From Alteromonas portus (lineage in GTDB: Bacteria; Pseudomonadota; Gammaproteobacteria; Enterobacterales; Alteromonadaceae), in assembly GCF_005117025.1 (NCBI RefSeq), contig NZ_SWCO01000003.1, positions 62,001 through 126,000 on the forward strand: a DNA stretch of 64,000 nt, given 5' to 3'. Made by a program: the position numbers and the translations under genes. This document shows, one piece after another, positions 55,006 through 64,000 of the stretch. The notes under the pieces were generated by a model. It made no database searches. It saw only the letters and a program-made list of their open reading frames with translations, and was not told the origin of the DNA. Every line of letters begins with the position of its first letter. Positions within the stretch are counted from its first letter, which is position 1.

Positions 55006-55217
55006 TTTTTCAATATCCTTTTTAAAAGTCTTTTAAGAGCGCTAATAAACAACGAACTTAACTAATGAGTTGAAAATTTTAATGTGCGTAGTACAGCATA
55101 TACTGGAAAGACATTACACTGAAAGAGTGTAAAAAATGTGCGTGAGAATAGAAAGTTGTACTACCACCACTAAGCTCAACGATAGCGGTGGTTTATAAGC
55201 TAGCTAACGAGTAGTTT

Positions 55218-56543
55218 TTACTCGTCGTCATCGGATTGTGTGTTTCTTGGCTTGCGCTTAACAGGAACCATACCAATATCTTCTCCAGACATGGTATCTA
55301 CACGCTTTTTAGTGACAGGTTTTGCTGGTTTCGCTACGCGCTTTTTACCATTTTTCGCATTTGATTTTTTCGACACTTTTTTCTTCGGCGTAAAACCTTT
55401 AAAAGACGCCGAGAATTCGTCGTGGGGTGAACACTCTAATGCATATTGAAGATGACTCTTAAGCCCTTCAAAGCTGTTCCAATCGCGCGGGCCAATTAAC
55501 GAGAAAGCTTCGCCTTTTTGCCCAGCACGACCGGTGCGTCCAATACGGTGAATATACTCATCGGCGTTTTTGGGTAGGTCGAAGTTAATTACCAAGCCAA
55601 CCTTTGACAGGTCCAGACCACGAGAGGCGAGGTCAGTGGTAACCAAAATACTGTGCTGCCCACGAGCAAACGCACTCATTACCGCTGCCCGTTGGCTTTG
55701 TAGCATATCACCACGAAGCGCAATCGCTTCTAAATTCTCTTCGTTAAGCAATGCTGCAATTCTATCGGTATCTTCACGGGTAGCAGTAAATACGATAGCT
55801 TGGTTGTAAGTACGGTTGGCTAGCTCAAATTGTAAAATTTGATCTTTGTTTTCAACATTGTCTGCAAAGAAGCACTTCTGTTCGATATCGCCATGCTCTG
55901 CAGTTGAGTCTCCTACAGCTACGCGAACAGCGCCTTTGGTCAACTGCGTGGTCATATGCTTAAGCTCAATATTATCGAGCGTGGCTGAAAACAACATAGT
56001 TTGACGCTTTCTGTGATCAGCATAGTCGTTAATCATTTTAAGCTGAGCAGAGAAACCTAAATCTAGCATACGGTCGGCTTCATCGAAGATCAACAGCTCT
56101 AAACCGTTCAAATACACACTTTTATCTAAAAGGTGATCGGCTACACGACCTGCTGTGCCAACGATAATGTGAGGGTTACGGCGAAGCGCTTTAACTTGGT
56201 CGTTGTAGTTTTCGCCGCCCACAATAAGCGAGCAAGTAAGGTTCAAACCTGTACACATTGACTTGGCTTCAATGAAAACTTGTTTGGCGAGTTCACGTGT
56301 TGGCGCAAGAATAAGTGCACGTGGATCTTGTCTGCTTAACGCTTTTTGCGACATTAGGCGGTTTATAGCTGGCACTAAAAAGGCGAAGGTTTTACCTGAC
56401 CCCGTTTTTGATGACGCAATAATATCTTTGCCCTGAATAGCAGGCAGCATAGTGCGTTCTTGAATTTCGGTTAGCGTCGAAATGTTTTTTGTTTCGAGCT
56501 TTGAAATAATTTTGTGGTGGACAGGTAAATCGGTAACTAGCAA
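55218..56543 (-). CDS. DEAD-box ATP-dependent RNA helicase
   Basis: Two RecA-like domains: Q motif region TEIQERTMLPAI (21-32), motif I ASSKTGSGKT (42-51), PTRELAKQ, VGTAGR, motif II DEADRMLD, motif III SATLDN, motif V TDLASRGLD and motif VI HRIGRTGRAG. A short C-terminal basic tail (KKKVSKKSNAKNGKKR) would bind RNA. 441 residues, RhlE/SrmB-like; the paralogue cannot be named. The start is TTG, with no ATG available after the upstream stop, and AAAAAGG upstream. Genes of cold and ribosome assembly type are common here. Confidence 0.9.
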   Translation of the reverse strand: MLVTDLPVHHKIISKLETKNISTLTEIQERTMLPAIQGKDIIASSKTGSGKTFAFLVPAINRLMSQKALSRQDPRALILAPTRELAKQVFIEAKSMCTGLNLTCSLIVGGENYNDQVKALRRNPHIIVGTAGRVADHLLDKSVYLNGLELLIFDEADRMLDLGFSAQLKMINDYADHRKRQTMLFSATLDNIELKHMTTQLTKGAVRVAVGDSTAEHGDIEQKCFFADNVENKDQILQFELANRTYNQAIVFTATREDTDRIAALLNEENLEAIALRGDMLQSQRAAVMSAFARGQHSILVTTDLASRGLDLSKVGLVINFDLPKNADEYIHRIGRTGRAGQKGEAFSLIGPRDWNSFEGLKSHLQYALECSPHDEFSASFKGFTPKKKVSKKSNAKNGKKRVAKPAKPVTKKRVDTMSGEDIGMVPVKRKPRNTQSDDDE

Positions 56544-56848
56544 GAAGGGTAGGCCTTTTTAAATTAATATTCGCGTGTATTATCCCTTAATGCAGGGTTC
56601 ATTTAAAGGTTTATTGGGAACGGTTCATTTGCTTGAATACGCAAGGTGTATATGTGTGACATTGTTTGATATAAAACAAAACGCATCAGTGAACATATTG
56701 GCTTAGTAGTGCAGAGCTTGTAGCGCTAATAGAAGGGCAAAGTATTGTGGAGGGGAGCGTGCCTGCTAATTGTATGGACCGCGCCTACCCAAACGACTTA
56801 TTTGCGAAAGGGTAAACGCGAAAAGGAAAGTATCTATTAAGCTAAGGT
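56544..56848. other. Gap between the helicase promoter and the scoB end
   Basis: 305 bases without a credible ORF on either strand. It holds the helicase promoter and the 3' end of the CoA-transferase operon. No clear terminator hairpin was found after scoB. Confidence 0.5.
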
Positions 56849-57502
56849 TTAAAACTGCATTTCTAGTACACTGTCTGGCACTACAAGTTTTCCGCCTGTT
56901 TTTTCTTTAATTTCGTCAACGCTAACCCCTGGTGCGCGCTCTTGAAGAACAAAAGCACCGTCTTCCACACTGAGCACTGCTAGGTCAGTAATAATACGGG
57001 TAATACAATTCACACCAGTTAACGGTAAAGTACATTCGCTAAGCAATTTGGGATTACCATGCTTATCAGTATGGGTCATGGTGACTATTATGTTTTTTGC
57101 GCCAGCTACTAAGTCCATAGCGCCCCCCATGCCTTTAACAAGTTTTCCTGGGATCATCCACGATGCAATATTACCTGATACATCAACTTCAAATGCACCT
57201 AGTACCGTAAAATCTACGTGACCACCGCGGATCATAGCGAAGCTTTCAGCACTGCTAAAAATTGACGCGCCTGTAATAGCGGTAACCGTTTCTTTACCGG
57301 CGTTTATCATATCAGCGTCTACTTCATTTTCAGTGGGATAACGCCCCATACCTAACAGGCCATTTTCTGACTGCAACATAACGCTTATGTCATCCGGTAC
57401 ATAGTTAGCTGCTAGAGTAGGGATGCCAATACCCAAATTGACGTAGTCTCCATCTTTGAACTCTTGGGCTACACGCATTGCTATTTGTTCTCTACTAAGC
57501 AT
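56849..57502 (-). CDS. scoB: 3-oxoacid CoA-transferase subunit B
   Basis: Small subunit of a heteromeric CoA-transferase (succinyl-CoA:3-oxoacid type). The catalytic glutamate that forms the enzyme-CoA thioester is Glu46 in [11 protein letters not shown]; the [13 protein letters not shown] block is nearby and the C-terminal ends in [10 protein letters not shown]. 217 residues. Start overlaps the stop of subunit A (TAATG), with AAGGAG inside the end of that gene. Activates acetoacetate or another 3-oxoacid with succinyl-CoA; AtoA-type activity with acetyl-CoA cannot be excluded. Confidence 0.92.
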   Translation of the reverse strand: MLSREQIAMRVAQEFKDGDYVNLGIGIPTLAANYVPDDISVMLQSENGLLGMGRYPTENEVDADMINAGKETVTAITGASIFSSAESFAMIRGGHVDFTVLGAFEVDVSGNIASWMIPGKLVKGMGGAMDLVAGAKNIIVTMTHTDKHGNPKLLSECTLPLTGVNCITRIITDLAVLSVEDGAFVLQERAPGVSVDEIKEKTGGKLVVPDSVLEMQF

Positions 57503-58209
57503 TATACTGACTCCTTGCTGACTACACGGCGTTCAATACGTTTTTCAAACGACCCCTGAATAACACGGTTCACATATATGCCCGGGGTGTGGATCTCGCT
57601 GGGGTTCAATTCACCGGGCTCTACAATCTCTTCCGCCTCTACCACAGTGATTTTACCTGCTGTAGCTGCCATAGGATTAAAGTTTTGTGCTGTATGGCGA
57701 TAAATACAGTTTCCGTAAGTATCTGCTTTCCATGCCTTTACTATGGCAAAATCGCCAGTAATAGCGTGTTCAAGAATATAAGGGCGACCGTTAAACTCTT
57801 TGACTTCTTTACCTTCACCAACGGGCGTGCCGTAACCTGTAGCGGTATAAAATGCAGGGATGCCAGCACCGCCAGCACGCATTTTTTCAGCTAGTGTTCC
57901 TTGTGGCGTAAGCTCGACTTCCAGTTCGCCATTAAGCAACTGCTTTTCAAAAAGTGCGTTTTCACCCACATAAGAAGACACCATTTTGGCAATTTGTTTA
58001 TCTTCTAATAAAAGACCTAACCCAAAACCATCCACACCACAGTTATTTGAAACTACAGTCAGTCCAGACGTACCCATTTTCTTAATTTGAGCTATGAGTC
58101 CTTCTGGTATACCACACAATCCGAAGCCACCTGCAATAACCGTCATTCCGCTCGCGAGCCCAGCCATGGCCTCATCATATGACGATACGACCTTGTTAAA
58201 TCCTGCCAT
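57502..58209 (-). CDS. scoA: 3-oxoacid CoA-transferase subunit A
   Basis: Large-fold subunit with the CoA-binding glycine-rich motif [14 protein letters not shown] and the [40 protein letters not shown] block typical of SCOT alpha subunits. Start at 58209 (MAGFNKVV) with GGAGATGG immediately upstream is preferred to an in-frame ATG 18 bases earlier. 235 residues. First gene of the scoAB operon, divergent from a LysR regulator; a perfect palindrome lies in between. Confidence 0.92.
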   Translation of the reverse strand: MAGFNKVVSSYDEAMAGLASGMTVIAGGFGLCGIPEGLIAQIKKMGTSGLTVVSNNCGVDGFGLGLLLEDKQIAKMVSSYVGENALFEKQLLNGELEVELTPQGTLAEKMRAGGAGIPAFYTATGYGTPVGEGKEVKEFNGRPYILEHAITGDFAIVKAWKADTYGNCIYRHTAQNFNPMAATAGKITVVEAEEIVEPGELNPSEIHTPGIYVNRVIQGSFEKRIERRVVSKESV

Positions 58210-58281
58210 TTTCCATCTCCAACCCAATTGTTAAAAATAAGTATTAACTTTGTTGTGTTATTTGTAAAATCGAATTAATCT

Positions 58282-58312
58282 TGCCATTAATAAATATATT
58301 TTATTAATGGCA
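58282..58312. promoter_or_regulatory. Perfect 31-bp palindrome between scoA and the LysR gene
   Basis: TGCCATTAATAAATA, a central T, and its exact complement form 15-bp arms. It ends 18 bases before the LysR start codon, so it should cover the LysR promoter or leader, and it is 73 bases from the scoA start. Most likely operator of the LysR protein for scoAB and itself. Confidence 0.7.
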
Positions 58313-58330
58313 GGGTTATAGATTACGTCT

Positions 58331-59224
58331 ATGGATGTTTCATACCGTCAAATAAAGGCCTTCGTAGAAGTCGCTAGGTCATCAACGTTTGCTGAAGCAG
58401 CAGTAAACCTGCATTTAACGCAGCCAGCTTTGTCCTCGGCGATTAAAAAGATGGAAGAGCAGTTGGGTGGAAAGTTGTTTCAACGCAATACTCGTAACGT
58501 GAGCTTAACACCAGAAGGCGAAGTGTTGTTTCCAAACGCGCTGAGGCTTCTTCATGACTGGGACAACACGTTTTCAGATATGCAAAATCTTTTTGCCATG
58601 GCGAAAGGGCAACTTACCGTTTGCGCTATGCCGTCATTTGCAGAATCTCACCTACCAGAAATTTTGTCGATTTTTCATCAGCGTACTCCGAACGTAAACT
58701 TGCGAATAGTAGATGTAGTGATGGAACAAGTTATTCATGAAGTGACTACCGGACGCAGTGAAATAGGTTTTTCTTTTGAGCCAGAGCGCAAAGATGGCTT
58801 AATGTTCAAAAGTTTATTTGCCGATGAGTTCGTTGTGGTGACCAATAAATTTCAATCAGCCAACCTGAAAGAGCAATTACTTTGGAAAGATTGCCTTAAA
58901 CTACCATTAGTAATGATGAATAGAGGCTCTGCGGTGCGCCATTGGACCGAATCGAAACTAGCACAGTATGGCGAACTAAATATTATCGCTGAAACAGGTC
59001 AGCTATCTACGCTCGGTAAACTTATCCAAAATGGATTAGGCATTTCTATCATGCCGGCTATTTGCAAGGCACAAATGGAGAGGTTAGGGCTAGTAGCAAA
59101 ACAAATATCTGATGAGCCCTTGGTTAAAAATATTGGAATAATAATAAATGAGCGAAAGGGACTATCGCTGCCTGCACAGTCGATGTGGGATTTGGCTGTT
59201 GCGCATTATGCTAGAAAAGCATAA
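58331..59224 (+). CDS. LysR-family regulator, likely of scoAB
   Basis: N-terminal winged helix-turn-helix (1-60) with FAEAAVNLHLTQPALSSAIKKMEEQLGGKLFQR, then a type 2 periplasmic-binding effector domain (90-297). 297 residues. Divergent from the CoA-transferase operon, the usual LysR arrangement, so it probably controls scoAB in answer to an acetoacetate- or acyl-type effector; effector identity is unknown. Its start lies 18 bases from a 31-bp perfect palindrome. Confidence 0.88.
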   Translation: MDVSYRQIKAFVEVARSSTFAEAAVNLHLTQPALSSAIKKMEEQLGGKLFQRNTRNVSLTPEGEVLFPNALRLLHDWDNTFSDMQNLFAMAKGQLTVCAMPSFAESHLPEILSIFHQRTPNVNLRIVDVVMEQVIHEVTTGRSEIGFSFEPERKDGLMFKSLFADEFVVVTNKFQSANLKEQLLWKDCLKLPLVMMNRGSAVRHWTESKLAQYGELNIIAETGQLSTLGKLIQNGLGISIMPAICKAQMERLGLVAKQISDEPLVKNIGIIINERKGLSLPAQSMWDLAVAHYARKA

Positions 59225-59256
59225 TGCGCAAAATAAGTGCTTTAAGGACTAAGGAA

Positions 59257-60015
59257 TTACCACTTTTTCTTAGGCGCGAAAAGCTCGTCGAGCTCGTCCC
59301 TTTCTTCTTCTTGCTTCTTAACGCGATCTTTTTCATTCACGCTTTTAAGGTTACTTTGTATCTCGTGTAACCACTCGTTAAGTGAAGCAAGCTTGGACGT
59401 AGAATAATCATCTTGAGGGTTTTGATTTTCTAGTGCGTTCTTTGCCTTTTCAAAGTACTGCCTTGCAGAGCCAAGCATATTGGTTTGAAGCGCAGCGCGG
59501 CCGCGTTTGATTAACGTCTCCACATTCACCTTTACCTGCAAGCGTTCAAGCTGCTTATCTTCATCCATAAACACCTTTGAATCGATTTGTCCCTTACTAT
59601 GCTCAGAGCGGAGAATAATACGCAGTCTCTTAACAGCTTGAATGTACTGAATAATCATCTTGTCATTATCTGGCAATGAAAACTCAGACGTAGCACCGGA
59701 TTTATCAGAGAGTGCTGCGGCAGTTGCTTGTTCACTACTAGAAATTCTTTGCTTTAATTCTGCGGTGCTTGATAATTCGTTCATCGCTTTAAGCGCATTA
59801 AGAATACGGTTATGAAGGATGCCCATAATTCTCGAAGAAACAGGCATGTTGACACTAGCAGCGATAACGTTCTCTGTTTCATCAACAAGGGTGCGTTGTT
59901 TAGCTAGTTCAGTTCGACGCTCTGCTTCTTGCTTTTGACGATGCTGTTGGATTGCGTTAATGAAAATAGCGGCGATGAGCAAAACAACAATTAAAATAAT
60001 AATGATCACGTACAT
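59257..60015 (-). CDS. Membrane-anchored coiled-coil protein, unknown
   Basis: 252 residues. One N-terminal membrane helix (2-21) is followed by a long charged, mostly helical region (22-252) with coiled-coil character; GRAALQTNMLGSARQYFEKAKNAL (165-190) could be a TPR-like pair. No enzymatic motif. It is oriented like, and 93 bases after, the histidine kinase gene at 60109-60813, so the two may be cotranscribed. Not recognised. Confidence 0.75.
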   Translation of the reverse strand: MYVIIIILIVVLLIAAIFINAIQQHRQKQEAERRTELAKQRTLVDETENVIAASVNMPVSSRIMGILHNRILNALKAMNELSSTAELKQRISSSEQATAAALSDKSGATSEFSLPDNDKMIIQYIQAVKRLRIILRSEHSKGQIDSKVFMDEDKQLERLQVKVNVETLIKRGRAALQTNMLGSARQYFEKAKNALENQNPQDDYSTSKLASLNEWLHEIQSNLKSVNEKDRVKKQEEERDELDELFAPKKKW

Positions 60016-60108
60016 GCGTGTTTTTCCGTCTGTTTTTATTTCTTATAACGTCAGTTATTTTTAACCATGAGCGTTACTTTCTGAATTCTCTACTGTTATC
60101 GGTCAATA

Positions 60109-60813
60109 TTACGGTATTTTTACTTCAAATACACTTCCGCCGAAACATCCACCATTTGAAAGAGCAATCGTTCCTTTCTTATCGCCTTGAGAGTGGGCAC
60201 GTGCGATGAGTTTAGCAAAGAACAAACCAAGGCCTGTTCTGCCTTGGCTTAATTCAAAATCACACAAATCTTCGTGACTTTTAGATAGCATATCTTCGGG
60301 GTAACCACTGCCATCATCTTCAATCCTTAATGTCACAAAATCATTGTCGTCGACATGTGCTGAAACAAGTATTTTCGACGTACCATAGCGCATGGCGTTA
60401 ATGATAACGTCATTCAAAAGTAAATAAATTAACTCGCTATCTAGGTACCAGCTCAGGTCTTCTTCTATATCAATGCTTATATCAATATTTTTTTGAGAGA
60501 CATACAAGGCGTTTGAGCCAACAACATCTTCGACTAAATCTTTAATAAAGCTTTCATCAACCGTTATAGGTAGACTTTCTAGCTCAGCTCTGTACAGCGA
60601 AAGGATCTGGACAAGGTTCGTGTTAAGTCTCGACGCTTCATAGTGAACACTGGCAACTTGTTCTCTTGCTTTAGTATCATGCGGTGAGAGGGTGTCGCTT
60701 AACGTTTCAATAGACTGGATCAAAAGAAAAAGTGAGTTTTTCATATCGTGTACCGCGGCAGCTAATACCGATGAAAAATCTATTGTGGATGTAACCTGTT
60801 TACTGCTACTCAT
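60109..60813 (-). CDS. Soluble histidine kinase without sensor domain
   Basis: 234 residues that hold only the dimerisation and ATPase parts: phospho-acceptor His22 in AVHDMKNSLFLL, N box NDVIINAMRYG, G1 box DDGSGYPEDM and G2 box GRTGLGLFFAKLIA. No membrane helix, PAS, GAF or HAMP domain, so it needs another protein for signal input. No response regulator is adjacent; two REC-TPR proteins encoded in this window (27804, 48576) also lack kinases and are candidate partners, by inference only. Confidence 0.87.
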   Translation of the reverse strand: MSSSKQVTSTIDFSSVLAAAVHDMKNSLFLLIQSIETLSDTLSPHDTKAREQVASVHYEASRLNTNLVQILSLYRAELESLPITVDESFIKDLVEDVVGSNALYVSQKNIDISIDIEEDLSWYLDSELIYLLLNDVIINAMRYGTSKILVSAHVDDNDFVTLRIEDDGSGYPEDMLSKSHEDLCDFELSQGRTGLGLFFAKLIARAHSQGDKKGTIALSNGGCFGGSVFEVKIP

Positions 60814-61018
60814 TATCTATAAAACGCCGTGCGACTTTTAACCCTTTACATACTGTAGAAGAGATTGAACTATGAAGGGCTAATTACGCCTAAATTTGTA
60901 AAAAAATGAACTAAATTCAACTTTATAATGCTAATTTTGTAATAGCAACTAGTAAAAAACAGCAGTTTTGGTTATAACGGAGGGAGTAAAGTGTCAGTCT
61001 ATCCCTAAAACGGTGTAA

Positions 61019-61996
<978 letters not shown>

Positions 61997-62021
61997 CGTG
62001 TTGAAATTCACGCATATCAAT

Positions 62022-62047
62022 AAAAAAGGGGCAAATGCCCCTTTTTT
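62022..62047. terminator. Bidirectional terminator between cysB and the serine deaminase gene
   Basis: Perfect 11-bp stem AAAAAAGGGGC (62022-62032) with GCCCCTTTTTT (62037-62047), loop AAAT. Confidence 0.92.
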
Positions 62048-62073
62048 GTATTTTCGATACTGGTTTTACGGAG

Positions 62074-63447
62074 CTAGCACTCAATAATATTTACTGCAAG
62101 TCCGCCTCGTGCGGTTTCCTTGTACTTTGTCTTCATGTCGTTACCTGTATCGCGCATGGTTTTAATCACCTTATCTAACGATACTTTTTGCTCACCCGTT
62201 CCTCTTAATGCAAGGCGAGACGCATTGATGGCTTTTATTGCGCCCATGGCATTACGTTCAATGCAGGGAACTTGAACAAGACCGCCAACCGGATCACAGG
62301 TAAGACCTAGATTATGCTCCATACCTATCTCAGCAGCATTTTCAACTGCAGCCGCAGTACCACCCATAATTTCCGCCAGGGCACCAGCAGCCATTGAACA
62401 GGCCACACCAACTTCTCCTTGGCAACCTACTTCGGCACCAGAAATCGACGCATTTTCTTTATAAAGAATACCGATGGCTCCGGCAGTAAGAAGGAAGCGA
62501 CTTGCCACTTCTTCATCTACAGGTCTAATAAATTTATCAACGTACTGAAGTACGGCTGGAATAATACCCGCTGCACCGTTAGTGGGTGCGGTAACAACCC
62601 GTCCTCCCGCTGCGTTCTCTTCATTAACTGCTAACGCGAACAAATTTACCCAGTCCATGGTTTGCATAGGGTCGTTAGTATGCTCAGTCTGGAGGCGGCG
62701 ATACAAACCAGGTGCGCGGCGTACTACTTTTAGGCCGCCAGGAAGTATACCTTCGCTTTCAATACCGCGCTGTATGCAGGCTTTCATGACTAGCCAGATA
62801 TTATGTAGCTGCTGCTTTACTTCATGCTTAGGCCTAAAGGTTGCCTCGTTGCGCAACATTAATGAGCTGATACTTAACCCATTGTTCTTACACTGAGCGA
62901 GTAAATCGCCGGCAGTTTTAAATGGAAAGGGGACTGAGGCCTGAAGGCTGGCTGCATGGGCTTTAGTCGCATCGAAATCTTCGTCTTTTATTATAAAACC
63001 GCCACCAATACTGTAGTAGGTTTGCGCTTTAACTAATTCGTCTTTTGCATACGCATAGAACGTCAATGCATTAGCGTGCTTTGGTAATGTTTTCCGGCGA
63101 TGAAATACAATGGCGTTTTTATTAGGAAAGCGTACTAATCTTTGACCGTTAAGGCAGAGTTTCTCGCTGTTTCGAATTTCTTCAAGCTTAGATTCAATAG
63201 TGTCTACATCGACAACGTCAGGTAATTCACCTAAAAGACCTAAGATGACAGCTTTGCCAGTGCCATGGCCAATGCCCGTTTGACCAAGAGAACCAAACAG
63301 TTCAACTTTTACGCTATCTACCGTTTCAAAAAGCGCTGCATCTTGAGAGAGCTCCGAAACGAACTCAGCGCCTGCTTTCATTGGGCCAACGGTGTGCGAA
63401 CTAGATGGGCCTATGCCCACGCTGAACATATCAAATACACTGATCAT
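62074..63447 (-). CDS. sdaA: L-serine ammonia-lyase, iron-sulfur type
   Basis: Deaminates L-serine to pyruvate with a [4Fe-4S] cluster. N-terminal [26 protein letters not shown] is the family start; [19 protein letters not shown] and [22 protein letters not shown] supply the cluster cysteines. 457 residues in a single chain, like E. coli SdaA and SdaB; the symbol sdaA is used generically as the paralogue cannot be told. Monocistronic. Confidence 0.95.
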   Translation of the reverse strand: MISVFDMFSVGIGPSSSHTVGPMKAGAEFVSELSQDAALFETVDSVKVELFGSLGQTGIGHGTGKAVILGLLGELPDVVDVDTIESKLEEIRNSEKLCLNGQRLVRFPNKNAIVFHRRKTLPKHANALTFYAYAKDELVKAQTYYSIGGGFIIKDEDFDATKAHAASLQASVPFPFKTAGDLLAQCKNNGLSISSLMLRNEATFRPKHEVKQQLHNIWLVMKACIQRGIESEGILPGGLKVVRRAPGLYRRLQTEHTNDPMQTMDWVNLFALAVNEENAAGGRVVTAPTNGAAGIIPAVLQYVDKFIRPVDEEVASRFLLTAGAIGILYKENASISGAEVGCQGEVGVACSMAAGALAEIMGGTAAAVENAAEIGMEHNLGLTCDPVGGLVQVPCIERNAMGAIKAINASRLALRGTGEQKVSLDKVIKTMRDTGNDMKTKYKETARGGLAVNIIEC

Positions 63448-63602
63448 AAACTTTCAAAAATTAAAACAAAGTAATAATTAGATCATGCATCCACTGGTTG
63501 AAAACCACAATACAGAAAAGCTAATAATAAGATTAGTTTTGCTAATATGCTGTAAAGTTTAATTTATAGTAAAGCGGCGCTCTATATAGGTTTGTAAGCC
63601 GA

Positions 63603-64000
63603 TTACGGATGTATGTGATGGGAAAGGTTTCTGAGCATAGCAGCAGTTGCCCCCCAAATCATGCGATGCTGCCAGGGAATGAAATAGATAGGAAAGGCTT
63701 GTTTATTACGGTGCGTAGTGTGTACTAGGTGATTTTTTCTATTAAGCACATGAGCAAGGGGGACTTCGAATGCGCTCTCAACTTCGTTTTTATCTATTAG
63801 CGGCGTGAAATCGGGATTTACAAAGCCGACAACAGGCGCTATTTCGTAGCCGCTGATGGTCCGGTATTTGGGCAGCATGCCTACAACATCAACATGAGTA
63901 GAAGGCAAGCCCACCTCTTCTTCAGCCTCGCGAAGCGCAGCATCAAAGAAAGAACGGTCGGTTTCGTCAACCGCACCGCCTGGAAAACTGATTTGTCCAG
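63603..64000 (-). CDS. NUDIX CoA pyrophosphatase (NudL/YeaB-like), 5' end outside window
   Basis: The frame runs from the right edge to a stop at 63603. The edge sequence reads GQISFPGGAVDETDRSFFDAALREAEEEVGLP, containing a NUDIX box (GG..., REAEEEVG); the rest, PKYRTISGYEIAPVVGFV and the end WGATAAMLRNL, is the NudL/YeaB pattern. Predicted hydrolysis of CoA and related pyrophosphates. Only the last 132 residues are visible; a GTG inside, near 63914, is not the true start. Confidence 0.9.
   Translation of the reverse strand, partial: GQISFPGGAVDETDRSFFDAALREAEEEVGLPSTHVDVVGMLPKYRTISGYEIAPVVGFVNPDFTPLIDKNEVESAFEVPLAHVLNRKNHLVHTTHRNKQAFPIYFIPWQHRMIWGATAAMLRNLSHHIHP

Overview
This 64 kb window is chromosomal DNA from a marine gammaproteobacterium of the Alteromonadaceae, most likely Alteromonas. 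The pointers are the YejK/YejL/YejM block, a VolA/Pla-1 type surface lipase, CysB, a TrmH-type methyltransferase, a PEP-CTERM-associated acyltransferase and a SusA-like maltodextrin cluster, in moderately AT-rich, densely coding sequence. I see no rRNA, tRNA, insertion sequence, prophage or CRISPR array. Nearly all genes are intact; only the first (5' end missing) and last (5' end missing, minus strand) are cut by the window.

Region 1-12.4 kb is about alpha-glucan use. It holds the tail of a secreted pullulanase/amylase with X25-type modules, an outer-membrane-type GH13 lipoprotein, and an operon of cyclomaltodextrinase, SLC45-like sugar symporter and a second GH13 lipoprotein, followed by a convergent LacI regulator. 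Two copies of one 14-bp LacI-type palindrome lie before the two GH13 transcription units, which makes the LacI protein the likely local repressor. A patatin, a TrmH-like methyltransferase and an orphan PEP-CTERM acyltransferase are embedded here.

Region 12.6-24.9 kb: glnS, a YciK-like SDR, two large lipoproteins (VolA-like lipase and an Ntn-hydrolase acylase), sohB, a PsrA-like TetR regulator, a small basic protein, a Nif3 protein and cmoM. Region 25-33.7 kb: ldhA, glutathione peroxidase, a 3-hydroxyisobutyrate-dehydrogenase-family enzyme, a REC-TPR protein, then isobutyryl-CoA dehydrogenase plus 3-hydroxyisobutyryl-CoA hydrolase (valine degradation) behind a TTACGT-N2-ACGTAA operator, rlmA and gmhB.

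Region 33.7-46 kb: yejM/yejL divergent from yejK, a tandem QueD-like protein whose two halves share one active site, an M23 peptidase, an M61 peptidase, a PilZ protein, an Mpo1-like membrane protein, a LytS/LytTR two-component pair, pfkA and a DUF6279 lipoprotein. Region 46-54.3 kb: a two-gene radical-SAM/DUF4130 DNA-repair module with a near-consensus LexA box on its predicted promoter (the most interesting item here), a second REC-TPR protein, a small unknown, trhO, an EF-hand protein, and a YHYH lipoprotein with an overlapping secreted partner.

Region 54.4-64 kb: a membrane-anchored HELVH protein, a DEAD-box helicase, a two-subunit 3-oxoacid CoA-transferase divergent from a LysR regulator with a perfect 31-bp palindrome between them, a coiled-coil membrane protein, a sensor-less histidine kinase, cysB, L-serine deaminase and the C-terminal part of a NUDIX CoA pyrophosphatase. 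All assignments come from reading motifs; no database search was run.
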